Positions 1 to 9,300 of a stretch of 22,238 bases of DNA are shown piece by piece. The stretch spans positions 1 to 22,238 of the forward strand of contig CAYGDM010000013.1 of the NCBI GenBank assembly GCA_964348685.1, in the 5' to 3' direction. The notes beneath the pieces were generated by a model, which was not told the DNA's origin, searched no databases, and worked only from the letters and a program-made list of their open reading frames with translations. The translations under genes were made by a program, and so were the position numbers. Position 1 is the first letter of the stretch, and each line of letters starts with the position of its first letter. Origin of the DNA: DALYDP01 sp964348685. Lineage in GTDB: Bacteria; Patescibacteriota; Gracilibacteria; Peribacterales; Peribacteraceae.

Positions 1-148
1 CCTTGGGGACCTGCACGTCGAAGATGTGCTCACGCATATTGAAGCTGTCGATGCGCTGGCGGAGCGCCGCGGCGACCGCATCTTCGTATCCTGCGTAGGT
101 GTGCACCACGTACCAGTTCCGTCCGGCATTTGGGTCCTGCTTAGCCAT
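1..148 (-). CDS. nusG: Transcription termination/antitermination factor NusG, N-terminal fragment (cut by window edge)
   Basis: The first 49 codons are visible, starting at the ATG at 148 (MAKQDPNAGRNWYVVHTYAG...). The WYVVHTYAGYE motif followed by an I-x-x-x-N-M-x-x-x-I-F-x-V-x-V-P block is the classic start of the NusG NGN domain, which binds RNA polymerase and modulates pausing, Rho action and transcription-translation coupling. The rest, including the KOW domain, lies outside the window. The gene starts 21 nt after the secE stop, the usual secE-nusG pairing in bacteria. There is no Shine-Dalgarno sequence; the spacer is rich in C and T. Confidence 0.95.
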   Translation of the reverse strand, partial: MAKQDPNAGRNWYVVHTYAGYEDAVAAALRQRIDSFNMREHIFDVQVPK

Positions 149-169
149 GGAGAGTAGGGGGAAGTGGTG

Positions 170-361
170 TTACGCGTTGAAATTCAAAATTTGCTTCAAG
201 AGCTGCGCGAGGCCGAAGTCGACCGCTCCGAGGATGGCCGTACAGGCGAACGTGAACACGAGCACGATGATCGACAGGCGGATGGCCTGTTGGCGGGTGG
301 GCCAGCGGACGTGGCGCAATTCGACGACCGCATCCTGGAAGAAGGTGATGATCTGCTGCAT
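170..361 (-). CDS. secE: Preprotein translocase subunit SecE
   Basis: This 63-residue protein (MQQIITFFQDAVVELRHVRW...) has the single-helix SecE layout. A short amphipathic segment comes first, then the hallmark E-L-x-x-V-x-W-P-T-R-x-x-A motif at about residues 13-26, then one membrane helix at about 28-52. SecE clamps SecY in the Sec translocon. I chose the ATG at 361. An in-frame TTG at 388 would put the start codon inside a terminator-like hairpin (375-393), so it is unlikely. nusG follows 21 nt downstream. The upstream promoter at 402-429 suggests that secE-nusG is transcribed separately from lepB. Confidence 0.95.
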   Translation of the reverse strand: MQQIITFFQDAVVELRHVRWPTRQQAIRLSIIVLVFTFACTAILGAVDFGLAQLLKQILNFNA

Positions 362-374
362 AGGATTCGCTTTG

Positions 375-393
375 AAAAAAGCCCTCAAGGGCT
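375..393 (-). terminator. Intrinsic-terminator-like hairpin between lepB and secE
   Basis: On the minus strand there is a 5-bp stem AGCCC/GGGCT with a 4-nt loop, followed directly by TTTTTT (375-380). It would end lepB transcripts. It also lies downstream of the predicted secE promoter and so inside the predicted secE leader, 13 nt before the secE ATG. Confidence 0.7.
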
Positions 394-401
394 ATGGACC
401 C

Positions 402-429
402 ATTATAGGCGTTTCACGGCCATGCGCAA
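402..429 (-). promoter_or_regulatory. Predicted secE-nusG promoter
   Basis: On the minus strand, TTGCGC (424-429) and a perfect TATAAT (402-407) are separated by 16 nt. The -35 box lies just after the lepB stop (432-434). The predicted start at about 394-395 falls immediately before the hairpin at 375-393. Confidence 0.65.
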
Positions 430-431
430 GG

Positions 432-1082
432 TTAATTCGGCTCGTTCGATGCATCCTCCAGGTCGTATTCCGGCTGGGAGAACGCGTGAATCTTCGTGAT
501 CGGCAGGGCCACGAACCAGACTCGGCCTTTGATGCTCTCGTCGGGGACGTAGGGGAAGTCCTCCGCGCCGATCTTGAAACTGCGCGAATCGTGGCTGTTG
601 CGGCGGTTGTCGCCGAGGAGGAAGAACGAGCCTTCGGGGACGGTGTACGACACGGGCGAGCGGTCGCCGCTGTTCGGCGGATGCTTGAACGTGCTGCCTT
701 GGTTCACTTCGTCGAGGTATGGTTCGTCGAGTTCCTGCACCTCGCCGTCGATCGTGGTGCGTACGTAGACGTTGCCGTTGCGGATTTCGACCGTGTCGCC
801 GGGAATGCCAATGACGCGCTTCACGTAGAACTTCTTCGGTTCGTTCGGCGGGCGGAACACGACGATGTCGCCGCGCTCCGGGTCGCCCAGGATGTATGCG
901 AGTTTGTTGATGACGATGTACTCGCGGTCCGCAAGCGTGGAATCCATCGAGTGGCCTTCCACCTGGAACGGCGACACGAGGAACGTGCGGATGCCCGCCA
1001 CGATCGCCACGATCACGACGATGTTGAAGACGACGTCGAGGACGTGGAACCAAAACCCTCGTTGGACGGGCGTGTGTGCCAT
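432..1082 (-). CDS. lepB: Signal peptidase I (LepB)
   Basis: This 216-residue membrane-bound serine protease removes signal peptides from secreted proteins. An N-terminal membrane helix lies at about residues 14-36. The catalytic Ser is at about 45 in GHSMDSTL, and the general-base Lys is at about 88 in FYVKRVIGIPGD. The later box GDNRRNSHDSR is the conserved family motif E. The start at 1082 (MAHTPVQ) is preferred over an in-frame ATG at 1103 because a -10 box ends 7 nt upstream of it (1090-1095), predicting a leaderless mRNA. The gene is divergent from the PH-domain gene and upstream of secE. Both giant surface proteins in this window carry signal peptides that it could process. Confidence 0.95.
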   Translation of the reverse strand: MAHTPVQRGFWFHVLDVVFNIVVIVAIVAGIRTFLVSPFQVEGHSMDSTLADREYIVINKLAYILGDPERGDIVVFRPPNEPKKFYVKRVIGIPGDTVEIRNGNVYVRTTIDGEVQELDEPYLDEVNQGSTFKHPPNSGDRSPVSYTVPEGSFFLLGDNRRNSHDSRSFKIGAEDFPYVPDESIKGRVWFVALPITKIHAFSQPEYDLEDASNEPN

Positions 1083-1089
1083 CTCAGGT

Positions 1090-1118
1090 ATCCTACGATT
1101 CATCCCTCACGGTGTACA
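1090..1118 (-). promoter_or_regulatory. Predicted lepB promoter (leaderless)
   Basis: On the minus strand, TGTACA (1113-1118), a 17-nt spacer and TAGGAT (1090-1095) are followed by 7 nt and the lepB ATG. Transcription would begin at or within a base or two of the start codon. Confidence 0.5.
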
Positions 1119-1154
1119 GCAGATACAGGCCTGTTTCGGCGCGCTTCCGCCCGG

Positions 1155-1160
1155 TACACT
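1155..1160 (+). promoter_or_regulatory. Possible -10 box of the PH-domain gene
   Basis: TACACT lies 8 nt before the ATG at 1169, the same spacing as other predicted leaderless starts here. No good -35 box is visible, so support is weak. Confidence 0.35.
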
Positions 1161-1168
1161 GCATTCCG

Positions 1169-1771
1169 ATGCTGCAGAAGATGTTGTTCTCGAAGCACTT
1201 GGACGACGACGAAGTGCTCGTCCGAGTGGTGCATAAGCATTGGCTGATCGGTACGAAGGCACTCTTCTGGCCCACGCTCTGGCTCGTGCTCGCGGCGCTG
1301 CTCGCGGTCGGCTTCCCGACGAGGCCCATGCTTATCGTCGCGGGCGTGTTCGCGTTTTGCGTGCTCGTCTGGTGGCTGCGCAATTTTTTCGATTACTTCC
1401 TCGACGCGTGGATCGTGACGAATGAAGGCATTATCGACGTCGCGTGGCACGGGTTCTTCCATCGCGAGTCGTCGCGCATCCTCTACAGCGACATTCAGGG
1501 CGTCAGTTATGAAATCAAAGGAGTCGTCGGCACGCTCTTACAGGTCGGCGTCATCTCGGTCGAGAAAATTTCGACGGGCGACAGTGTGTCACTCGAGTGG
1601 GTGAAGCGTCCGAAGAAAATCGAATCGATGCTCCTGAATAATCAGGAGAAGTATTTGCACAAGAAAAATTTGAAAGACAGCACGCAATTGCAGGAAATGC
1701 TCGCGACGCTCGTCGCGGAGCGGTTGCACATGCAGGAACTGGGTTTAACCGATGACGACGCCGACGAATGA
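1169..1771 (+). CDS. Bacterial PH-domain (bPH2/YdbS-like) membrane protein
   Basis: This 200-residue protein starts at the ATG at 1169 (MLQKMLFSKHLDDDE); the open frame extends further upstream without support. Residues about 31-48 and 53-73 form two membrane helices. They are followed by a bacterial pleckstrin-homology-like segment (W-I-V-T-N-E-G-I-I-D-V ... R-I-L-Y-S-D-I-Q-G-V), typical of the YdbS/bPH2 group. The C-terminus is charged and probably helical. The function of this family is not established. The gene overlaps the next one by four bases (ATGA), so translation is probably coupled to the HEPN-like protein and then to pth. Confidence 0.75.
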   Translation: MLQKMLFSKHLDDDEVLVRVVHKHWLIGTKALFWPTLWLVLAALLAVGFPTRPMLIVAGVFAFCVLVWWLRNFFDYFLDAWIVTNEGIIDVAWHGFFHRESSRILYSDIQGVSYEIKGVVGTLLQVGVISVEKISTGDSVSLEWVKRPKKIESMLLNNQEKYLHKKNLKDSTQLQEMLATLVAERLHMQELGLTDDDADE

Positions 1772-2166
1772 CATTCCTCTGGATCGCCATCGGCATGCTC
1801 GTGTTCCTCGCGGTCGTCGTGATGGTCGTCGTGTTGCTGAAAACGCGCCGCCGCGGCTTGTCTCCCGCATCGAAATCGAAGATTGAAAAATCGCTACAGC
1901 AAGCCGTTTTGCAGCAGGATCCCGTTCGGCGCGTGATCGCGGTCGATACGGTGCTCGACCTTGCGCTCAAAGAGCTCGGATTCGGCGGTTCACTCGGCGA
2001 CAAGCTGAAGAAAGCCGGTCCGCGCATTCCGAACATCCAAGCGGTGTGGGAGGCACACAAACTGCGCAACCGCATGGCGCACGAACACGACGCGAACGTG
2101 AACCAGGCGGAAGTCGACCGCGCGGTGCGCATTTTGGAACACGCCATTCGCACGCTCTCCGCATGA
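1768..2166 (+). CDS. Membrane-anchored hypothetical protein with HEPN-like RxxxxH motif
   Basis: This is a 132-residue protein. One strongly hydrophobic helix at about residues 3-24 is followed by a basic stop-transfer stretch (KTRRR). A helical cytoplasmic domain follows. Near its end, L-R-N-R-M-A-H-E (R100 to H105) matches the R-x4-H spacing of HEPN nuclease or nucleotide-binding folds, within a helix pair like that of the family. This fold assignment comes from a short motif and is inference. The gene overlaps its upstream and downstream neighbours through ATGA junctions at 1768 and 2163, so the three genes look like one translational unit. Alternatively, it is a CPR-specific helical protein unrelated to HEPN. 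Confidence 0.6.
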   Translation: MTFLWIAIGMLVFLAVVVMVVVLLKTRRRGLSPASKSKIEKSLQQAVLQQDPVRRVIAVDTVLDLALKELGFGGSLGDKLKKAGPRIPNIQAVWEAHKLRNRMAHEHDANVNQAEVDRAVRILEHAIRTLSA

Positions 2167-2708
2167 AGCCCTCGCTCGTCATCATCGGCCTCGGCAATCC
2201 AGGAAAAGCGTATGAGAAGACGCGGCATAATGCCGGCTTTCACGCGCTTGATACGCTTGCCGAGAAATTCGGCACCGGTGACTGGAAAGAAATGTCGAAA
2301 TTTCAAGGAGTTGGCTGCGAAGCGCGCATCGGCGTCGTGCCCGTGTTGCTCCTCAAGCCGCACACGTTCATGAACCTCTCCGGCGAGGCGGTTCGCAAAG
2401 TCGTCGATTTCTACAAGCTCGACGCCGCGCAGAACCTGCTCGTGCTCTGCGACGACATTGATCTACCCATTGGTACGCCGCGCCTGCGGAAGTCCGGCAG
2501 CGCCGGCACGCACAACGGCCTCAAGTCGATCATCGAACACGTCGGCGAAGGATTCCCGCGCCTGCGCCTGGGCATCGGTCCCAAGCCCGAGAAGGTCGAC
2601 CTCGCGTCGTGGGTGGTGAGTGCCTTTTCCGACGAAGAACGCAAAGTGATGGACGGGCTCTATGCCGTCGTTCCGGAGATCGTAAAGGAGTTCGTGGTGG
2701 AGCTCTGA
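2163..2708 (+). CDS. pth: Peptidyl-tRNA hydrolase
   Basis: This 181-residue enzyme releases peptides from peptidyl-tRNAs that drop off the ribosome, recycling the tRNA. All key Pth motifs are present: GLGNPG with Asn at about 12, T-R-H-N-A-G-F with the catalytic His at about 22, the F-M-N-L-S-G block with its substrate-binding Asn, the C-D-D-I-D-L-P block with the catalytic Asp, and G-S-A-G-T-H-N-G-L-K-S-I. The start at 2163 overlaps the previous stop (ATGA), and its first residues (MKPSLVIIGLGNPG) are standard for Pth. The gene is slightly shorter than the E. coli enzyme at the C-terminus. It faces the lipoprotein gene with no bases between the two stops. Confidence 0.97.
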   Translation: MKPSLVIIGLGNPGKAYEKTRHNAGFHALDTLAEKFGTGDWKEMSKFQGVGCEARIGVVPVLLLKPHTFMNLSGEAVRKVVDFYKLDAAQNLLVLCDDIDLPIGTPRLRKSGSAGTHNGLKSIIEHVGEGFPRLRLGIGPKPEKVDLASWVVSAFSDEERKVMDGLYAVVPEIVKEFVVEL

Positions 2709-3293
2709 TTACTCGAAACGGATTGTCGCGGCGGTTTCTTTCAGCTGGCGCACGAGTTCGTCATTGCTGAGTGCCGACGCGGCGGCGCACGACGTGCGGA
2801 TCACGACGTTGTCCTGCGGTCCGGAGATATCAATTCTGGGTGCAGGGCAGACGCCGTCGACGTTCGCGAGCAACACGGCATCGTAGCCTCCGACGGTGAG
2901 CGTTTCGATCGTGGGGCTCGGATACTCGGTTTCAAAGAGGCGTTTCGTTTCGTCCGCTGGGCGGGAACCTTCGAAGCGAAGATCGAAATCGCGGACAAGG
3001 TCGCACGTCGTTCCCATGTTCACCGCGTCGGTCCATCGCGGCGTACCGAACGCGATTCTCTCTTCCTTCGGTGGTAGTGGCACGATGTCGTCCCATTGAT
3101 CGTTCGCTGGCATTTCGATGCTGATGTACGGAGAAGTCTCCGGAATGTTAACGCGTTCGCTACTGTTCGCAGCCGCAATAACCGGCTTTCCGTCGCACGG
3201 TGACGTTACCGCGATGGGATCGGGCGTCGGCACGGGCGTACAGGCGCAGAGGGTTGCGATGGTGAGGAATGCGATGGTTGTGCGTGCGTTCAT
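2709..3293 (-). CDS. Small predicted lipoprotein of unknown function
   Basis: This is a 194-residue protein starting at the ATG at 3293 (MNARTTIAFLTIATLCACTP). The hydrophobic leader ends in a lipobox-like L-C-A-C, so Cys18 would be lipidated and the protein held on the outer face of the membrane. A Pro/Thr-rich linker follows, then a globular domain with several Cys (near the N-end, in T-T-C-D-L-V, in G-V-C-P-A-P and in R-T-S-C-A), suggesting disulfides. I do not recognise the family. The longer open frame upstream of 3293 runs through the terminator of the giant gene and is not used. The gene converges on pth. Confidence 0.65.
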   Translation of the reverse strand: MNARTTIAFLTIATLCACTPVPTPDPIAVTSPCDGKPVIAAANSSERVNIPETSPYISIEMPANDQWDDIVPLPPKEERIAFGTPRWTDAVNMGTTCDLVRDFDLRFEGSRPADETKRLFETEYPSPTIETLTVGGYDAVLLANVDGVCPAPRIDISGPQDNVVIRTSCAAASALSNDELVRQLKETAATIRFE

Positions 3294-3320
3294 GTGTCCT
3301 AGGTTACGCGGAAACGCGGG

Positions 3321-3353
3321 GCAACAAAAGAGAGGCCTTTCGACCCCTCTCTT
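3321..3353 (-). terminator. Terminator of giant surface protein gene A
   Basis: On the minus strand there is an 8-bp stem AAGAGAGG/CCTCTCTT with a 10-nt loop, followed by TTTTGTT. It lies 24 nt after the stop of the 3377-9454 gene and before the lipoprotein start. Confidence 0.8.
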
Positions 3354-3376
3354 GGTTCTATTTGCGGTGATTCTTC

Positions 3377-6300
3377 TTACCAGTTCCAGTTCCAGAACTC
3401 GCGCCAGCGATCGGCCCAGAAGCGGTTGTTCCATTCGTTATCGTCGAACGGAGTGTTGCAGCCCGGGTCGAGCGGGAAGTCTGTGGCGCCGTCGCCGTCG
3501 TTGTCGATGCCGTCGTTGCAGCGGGGGGCGCGGAAGTTGAATTCATCCGTGTCCGTGGCGCTCTGGCAGCCAGTATCGAGCGGGAAGTCGATCGTGCCGT
3601 CCTGGTCGTTGTCGATACCGTCGTTGCAGGCGACGAGCTGCGGAACGACCGTGTTCGCTTCGCTCGTGTCGGCGGCGTTCGCGCAACCCGGATCGAGGAG
3701 GTCGACGAGTCCGTCGCCGTCGTTATCCACGCCGTCGGCGCAGGCTACGGCTTGGACCGTCTGGTTCTGTTCGTTGTTGTCGTCCGCGTTCACGCAGCCG
3801 AGGTCGTTCGGGAAGTCGACGAGGTTGTCGCCGTCGTTATCCACGCCGTCGCGGCACTGGGGTACGAACGTCGAGTTGTATTCGTCGTTGTCCGTGGCGG
3901 ACGTGCAGCCGGTGTCGGCCGGGAAGTCCGTCAGGCCGTCGCCGTCGTTGTCGTAGCCGTCGGCGCATTGCGCGTTCGACACGAACACTTGGCGGTTGCG
4001 GAACGTGACCTGGGCGCAGTTGACGCTTGCGGTGACGTTTACGACGCCGTTTTGCGGTGAGACCGAGAGCTGCGTCCAACCGGACGGGATGATTTCGGCG
4101 ACGCCGTGCTGGCCCGGGGTGACGTTATCGAAGCGGGCGCGGCCGTTGGCGCCGTTGTACGTGACGCGCGTGGCGTCGAGGATGAACGTGAACTGCGCGT
4201 CGACCGGGAGGCGGTTGCCGTGCGGATCGTACGTTTCCTTCATGATTTCGATGCAGCCTGTCTGGATCGGATCATCACCTTCGTTGTTGTCCTGCGCATT
4301 GGCGCAGCCCGGATCCAACGGGAAGTCGACGCGGCCGTCGAAGTCGTTATCCACGCCGTCCGAGCACTGTGCGGCGGCCTGGCAGGAGACGAACGTGTTC
4401 ACCGCTTGGGCGTTGTTGTTGCCTTGGTTCGGGTCCGGCTGGACCGGAACGACGTTGGCGTTCACGACGATTGTCGTGTTGCAGATGCCGCCGACGGCCT
4501 GGGCCTGCGCCGTTTCAATGCCGAGGGCGAGGTTGATCAGGCTTTCGAAGGTGGCGGAGCCGAAGCCCGACGCCGGGATGTTGAACACGACATTGCGCGT
4601 CGTTTGCTGGAAGAGGCCGAGCGTGATGCCCGAGCAAACCACGAATGCACCTTGCTGCGTGCAGCCTTGGCTCGAGAGGCCCGCGTTGAACGTGACGCCC
4701 GTCGGGACGCTCACGCGGAGCGAGAATGGGGTTGTGGCGGCGTCGGGGCCGTTGTTCGCGACCGTTACTACGTACTGTGCCGTGCCGCCTCCTTGGATCG
4801 TGGCCGGGCCCGTGAGCGAGATCGAGAGATCGGCGGCGCCGTCTCCTTCGTTGTTGTCGTTGCCGCCCGAGCAGCCCGCGTCGTTCGAGTCGATGCGTCC
4901 GTCGCCGTCGTTATCGATGTTATCGTTGCACTGCGTCTGCGGAACGTTCGATTCGTCCGTGTCCGTCGGACCGGTGCAGCCCGGATCAGCCGGGAAGTCC
5001 GTGAGGCCGTCGAAGTCGTTGTCGCGGAGGTCCTGACACGCGGCTTCGTCTCCTTCGTTCGTGTCGTTCGGTCCGGAGCAGCCCGGATCCTGGAGGTCCG
5101 TGCGTCCGTCGAAGTCGTTATCGATGCCGTCCGAACACTGCGTGAGCGGCGCATTGAATTCGTCGTTGTCCTGCGGGCTCGAGCAGCCCGGATCAGCCGG
5201 GAAGTCGATTCGCCCGTCGAAGTCGTTGTCGTTGAAGTCGCTGCACTGCGTGGTGGCCGGGCAGTCGACGCGCGTCGGGGCGTTGGCCGTCGACGACACG
5301 TTGTTGCCGGTCGTGGCAGTGTCTTCGGTCGAGGTGATCGACGCGGAGTTCACGATGGGCGGCGTTTGGTTCTGCGTGCAGTTTTGAATCGTCGGGACAT
5401 CGAAGCCGATCGTGAAGGATCCGAAGATGCCCGCGGGGAGCGTGCCGATGGGGCACGTTACGACGTTATTCGAGACCGAGCAGGGCAGGTAGCTGGCGTT
5501 GTCGTTGAACGTGAGTCCGGCGGGGACCGTGTCCGTCACGACGACGTTCGTCGCCGCGGCCGTGCCGCTGTTGCCGACCTGGATCGTGTAGACCAGTGTG
5601 TTGCCGCGCACGATGCTCGTCGGGCCGGACTTCTGGATCTGCACGTCCACCGTCTGGATTTGGTTGAATTCATCGGTATCGAGCGGGTTAGCGCATCCCG
5701 GATCGAACGGGAAGTCGATCAGGTTGTCGCCGTCGTTGTCGCGGAGGTCCTGGCACGCGGCTTCGTCGCCTTCATTCGTGTCTGTGGGGCCGCTGCAGCC
5801 CGGATCCTGGAGGTCCGTGCGTCCGTCTCCGTCATTATCGATGCCGTCCTGGCAGGCGGGGAGCGGTGCGTTGAATTCATCGTTGTCCTGGGCGGAGGTG
5901 CAACCCGTGTCGAGCGGGAAGTCGATCTTACCGTCGAAGTCGTTATCGAAGCCGTCCTGGCAGGCCGACTTCGGGTTCGTTTCGTCGGTGTCCGTCGGGC
6001 TCGAACAGGAGAAGTCCTGCGGGAAGTCCGTGGCGCCGTCCTGGTCGTTATCGATGCCGTCTTGGCACTGGTTCGACTGCGGACAGTCCGCGCGCGTCTG
6101 CGCCGGAACCTGGGAGGCCGTGTTATTGACGTTATTGCTGTCTTGCTGCGGCAAAGCGGTGATAACGGCCGTGTTCGTGATGCTCAAAGACGTCGTGCAG
6201 TTCTGGATCGTCGGAACGTCGAACGCGAGTTGGAATGAGCCGGAAGCGCCCGCGGGGAGCGTTCCGATCGGACATGTCACTTGGTTGCCCGAAACCGAGC

Positions 6301-9300
6301 AGGGGACGTAGCTCTGCGCATCGTTGAACGTGAGGCCGGTCGGGACATTGTCCGTCACGATGACGTTGTTGGCCTGGGCCGCGCCCTGGGCGTTGCTGAC
6401 GGTAATGGTGTAGACGAGGGTGTTGCCGCGGACGATCACCGGCTGGTTCGTCGTCTTCTGGATCGAGAGATCGATCATCTGCGGTGCGTTGAATTCGTCG
6501 TTGTCCTGGGCGGAGGTACAACCCGTGTCGAGCGGGAAGTCGACCAAGTTGTCGAAGTCGTTATCGAAGCCGTCCTGGCAGGCCGACTTCGGGTTCGTTT
6601 CGTCGGTGTCCGTCGGGCTCGAACAGGAGAAGTCCTGCGGGAAGTCCGTGGCGCCGTCCTGGTCGTTATCGATGCCGTCTTGGCACTGGTTCGACTGCGG
6701 ACAGTCCGCGCGCGTCTGCGCCGGAACCTGGGAGGCCGTGTTATTGACGTTATTGCTGTCTTGCTGCGGCAAAGCGGTGATAACGGCCGTGTTCGTGATG
6801 CTCAAAGACGTCGTGCAGTTCTGGATCGTCGGAACGTCGAACGCGAGTTGGAATGAGCCGGAAGCGCCCGCGGGGAGCGTTCCGATCGGACATGTCACTT
6901 GGTTGCCCGAAACCGAGCAGGGGACGTAGCTCTGCGCATCGTTGAACGTGAGGCCGGTCGGGACATTGTCCGTCACGATGACGTTGTTGGCCTGGGCCGC
7001 GCCCTGGGCGTTGCTGACGGTAATGGTGTAGACGAGGGTGTTGCCGCGGACGATCACCGGCTGGTTCGTCGTCTTCTGGATCGAGAGATCGATCATCTGC
7101 GGTGCGTTGAATTCGTCGTTGTCCTGGGCGGAGGTACAACCCGTGTCGAGCGGGAAGTCGACCAAGTTGTCGAAGTCGTTATCGAAGCCGTCCTGGCAGG
7201 CCGACTTCGGGTTCGTTTCGTCGGTGTCCGTCGGGCTGGAGCAGGAGAAGTCTGCCGGGAAGTCCGTGGCGCCGTCCTGGTCGTTATCGATGCCGTCCTG
7301 GCACTGGTTGATGCACTGGACGTTCGACACAACATCGTCGACGTCGGCGCCGAGCTGTTGACCGCTCAACCATGCTTCGGCACGGTTGCGGATTTGCGTG
7401 TTGCACGCTTGGATCTGCGGAACGTTGAAGGTGAGGCCGATCGTGACCGTGTTGCCCGGAGCGATCGCGTTGATCGGGCAGGAGATCTGCTGGGGGCCGG
7501 ATTGGTATGAACACGTGACGCCCGTGCTGGATACGAATGTGAACGGTACGAACTTCTCGTCGTTTTGGTCGAGGAAGTAATCGAAGACGTTGACGTTTTG
7601 CGCGTTCACCGATCCCGTGTTGCGCACCGTGATCACGTACGTGACGTTCTGGCCGGGCACGATGCTTCCTTGTATCGTCTTTTCGACGTCGAGGTTGGCG
7701 ATGTTGCGCGGGCTTTCATCGTTGTCGCTGCTATTGAAGCAGCCCGGATCCTGCGGGAAGTCGACGAGTCCATCGCCGTCGTTGTCGATGCCGTCGGCGC
7801 ATTGCGGCTGCTGGCAGGAGTTGGGGGTGACGTCGAGCGTGACCTGGCACGGCGTGCGGTGGTCGCGGTTGCCCGAGTTATCGAAGTAGTTGAACGAACC
7901 CGGTTCGTCGTGGCTTAGGTACGCGCGCGTAGCGCCGTTCGGGACCGTGATGCCGGCCGAGCCGAACGTGTTAAGTTTTACTTTCTGGAGCGTTTGGTTC
8001 GAGTTGTTCGTGAAGCTGACTGTGCCATTGTCGCACGAAAGGGGCAGCTGATCCTGGCCGCCGTAGATGCGTGCCGAATAGGTGCCGCTCACGGAGACGA
8101 GTTTCATCGTGCCGCCGGCCTGCACGTTCGAGATGAACGTCGGGGCCTTGGCGTCGCCGGACGGGGCGACGTCTTCCCACGGGCCCTGCTTGCCCTCGAA
8201 GCTCGTCGTGACGCGCGTCGCGGTGCATTGGATTGCGTTGAATTCGTCGTTGTCCTGGCGGCTGGTGCAGCCGATGTCCTGCGGGAAGTCGGTCTGACCG
8301 TCTTGGTCATTATCGATGCCGTCTTGGCATGCAGCCCTGGGGTTCGTTTCGTCGTTGTCCGTCGCCGAGGAGCAGGAGAAGTCCCCGGGGAAGTCCGTCG
8401 CGCCGTCGTTGTCGTTATCGATGCCGTCTTGGCATTGGCTTTGATTGCACTGGCCGGGTGCGGCGGTCGAACACACGAGCGTGGCGATCCACTTGTTGTC
8501 GTTGATCGAGGAGAAGCTGTTGCCGTTCCATGCGTACATCTGGTTGTCGCCGAAGCTGGCGTAGCCGCAGCGGCTTCCGTATGCGGGGGCCGTGCAGTCG
8601 TAGCTCACCACGTGGTTGTAGCCGGCGAGTTGGCAGAGCTTGAGGGCGGTCTGCGCGTCGTAGTGCAGTGCCGCGGTGCTCGGGATGAAGCCCTGGCCGC
8701 TATTGTTCACGAGGTTGCGCAGCGGGCCGAACGGGTTTCCCGATGTGATCGTCGACGTCTGGATCGGGCATTGCACCGCATTCGTTTCGTCGGTGTCGTT
8801 CGCGCTCGTGCAGCCCGGGTCCGACGGGAAGTCCGTCAGGCCGTCGTTGTCGTTATCGATGCCGTCCTGGCATTGCGACTGCGATACCGTGCCGCTGAAG
8901 CTTGAAAGCTGGTTGTTCTCTGGTGAGTGGAAGTTACAACGTCCGTTCGGGTACGCGCCTTCGTGGATCCAGTCGCGGCAGGTCGAGCTGACGTAGCTCT
9001 CGTAGCCGAAAATCTGGCAGACCGCTTGGAGGGTCTGGATGTTCTCCGTTCCGCTGTTGTCATCCCACTCGAAGCCGGCGCCCGTGGCGCCCGTGCTGCG
9101 GAGGATCGGCACGCTCGGCGGCGTGATCGACAAACCGCGGCTCTGAATGGCGTCGCGCACCGCTTGCCACATCAAGTCCGGATGGCCGGTTCCGCTCTCC
9201 ATGCCCCGCACGACGTTCGTCCCGTTGCTTTGGCGGCAGGTGATCGAGGACAGCCACGTGTTGCCGTACTTCGGCGCTGCGTTTTGCGCAAAGAAGCCGG

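Noticed and set aside
362..388. Upstream TTG start for secE
   Set aside because: It would place the start codon in the loop of a terminator-like hairpin and add nine residues not typical of SecE.
4106..6238. Very long plus-strand open frame (about 710 codons) opposite giant gene A
   Set aside because: It is antisense to clear DUF11 and Cys/Asp repeats, its predicted product is a low-complexity Val/Arg/Asp-rich string, and it repeats with the sense gene. It is a by-product of GC-rich repetitive coding sequence.
3425..8890. Regular short direct repeats suggestive of a CRISPR array
   Set aside because: The repeats are in frame, encode the Cys/Asp unit, vary in sequence and spacing, and lie inside one continuous reading frame.
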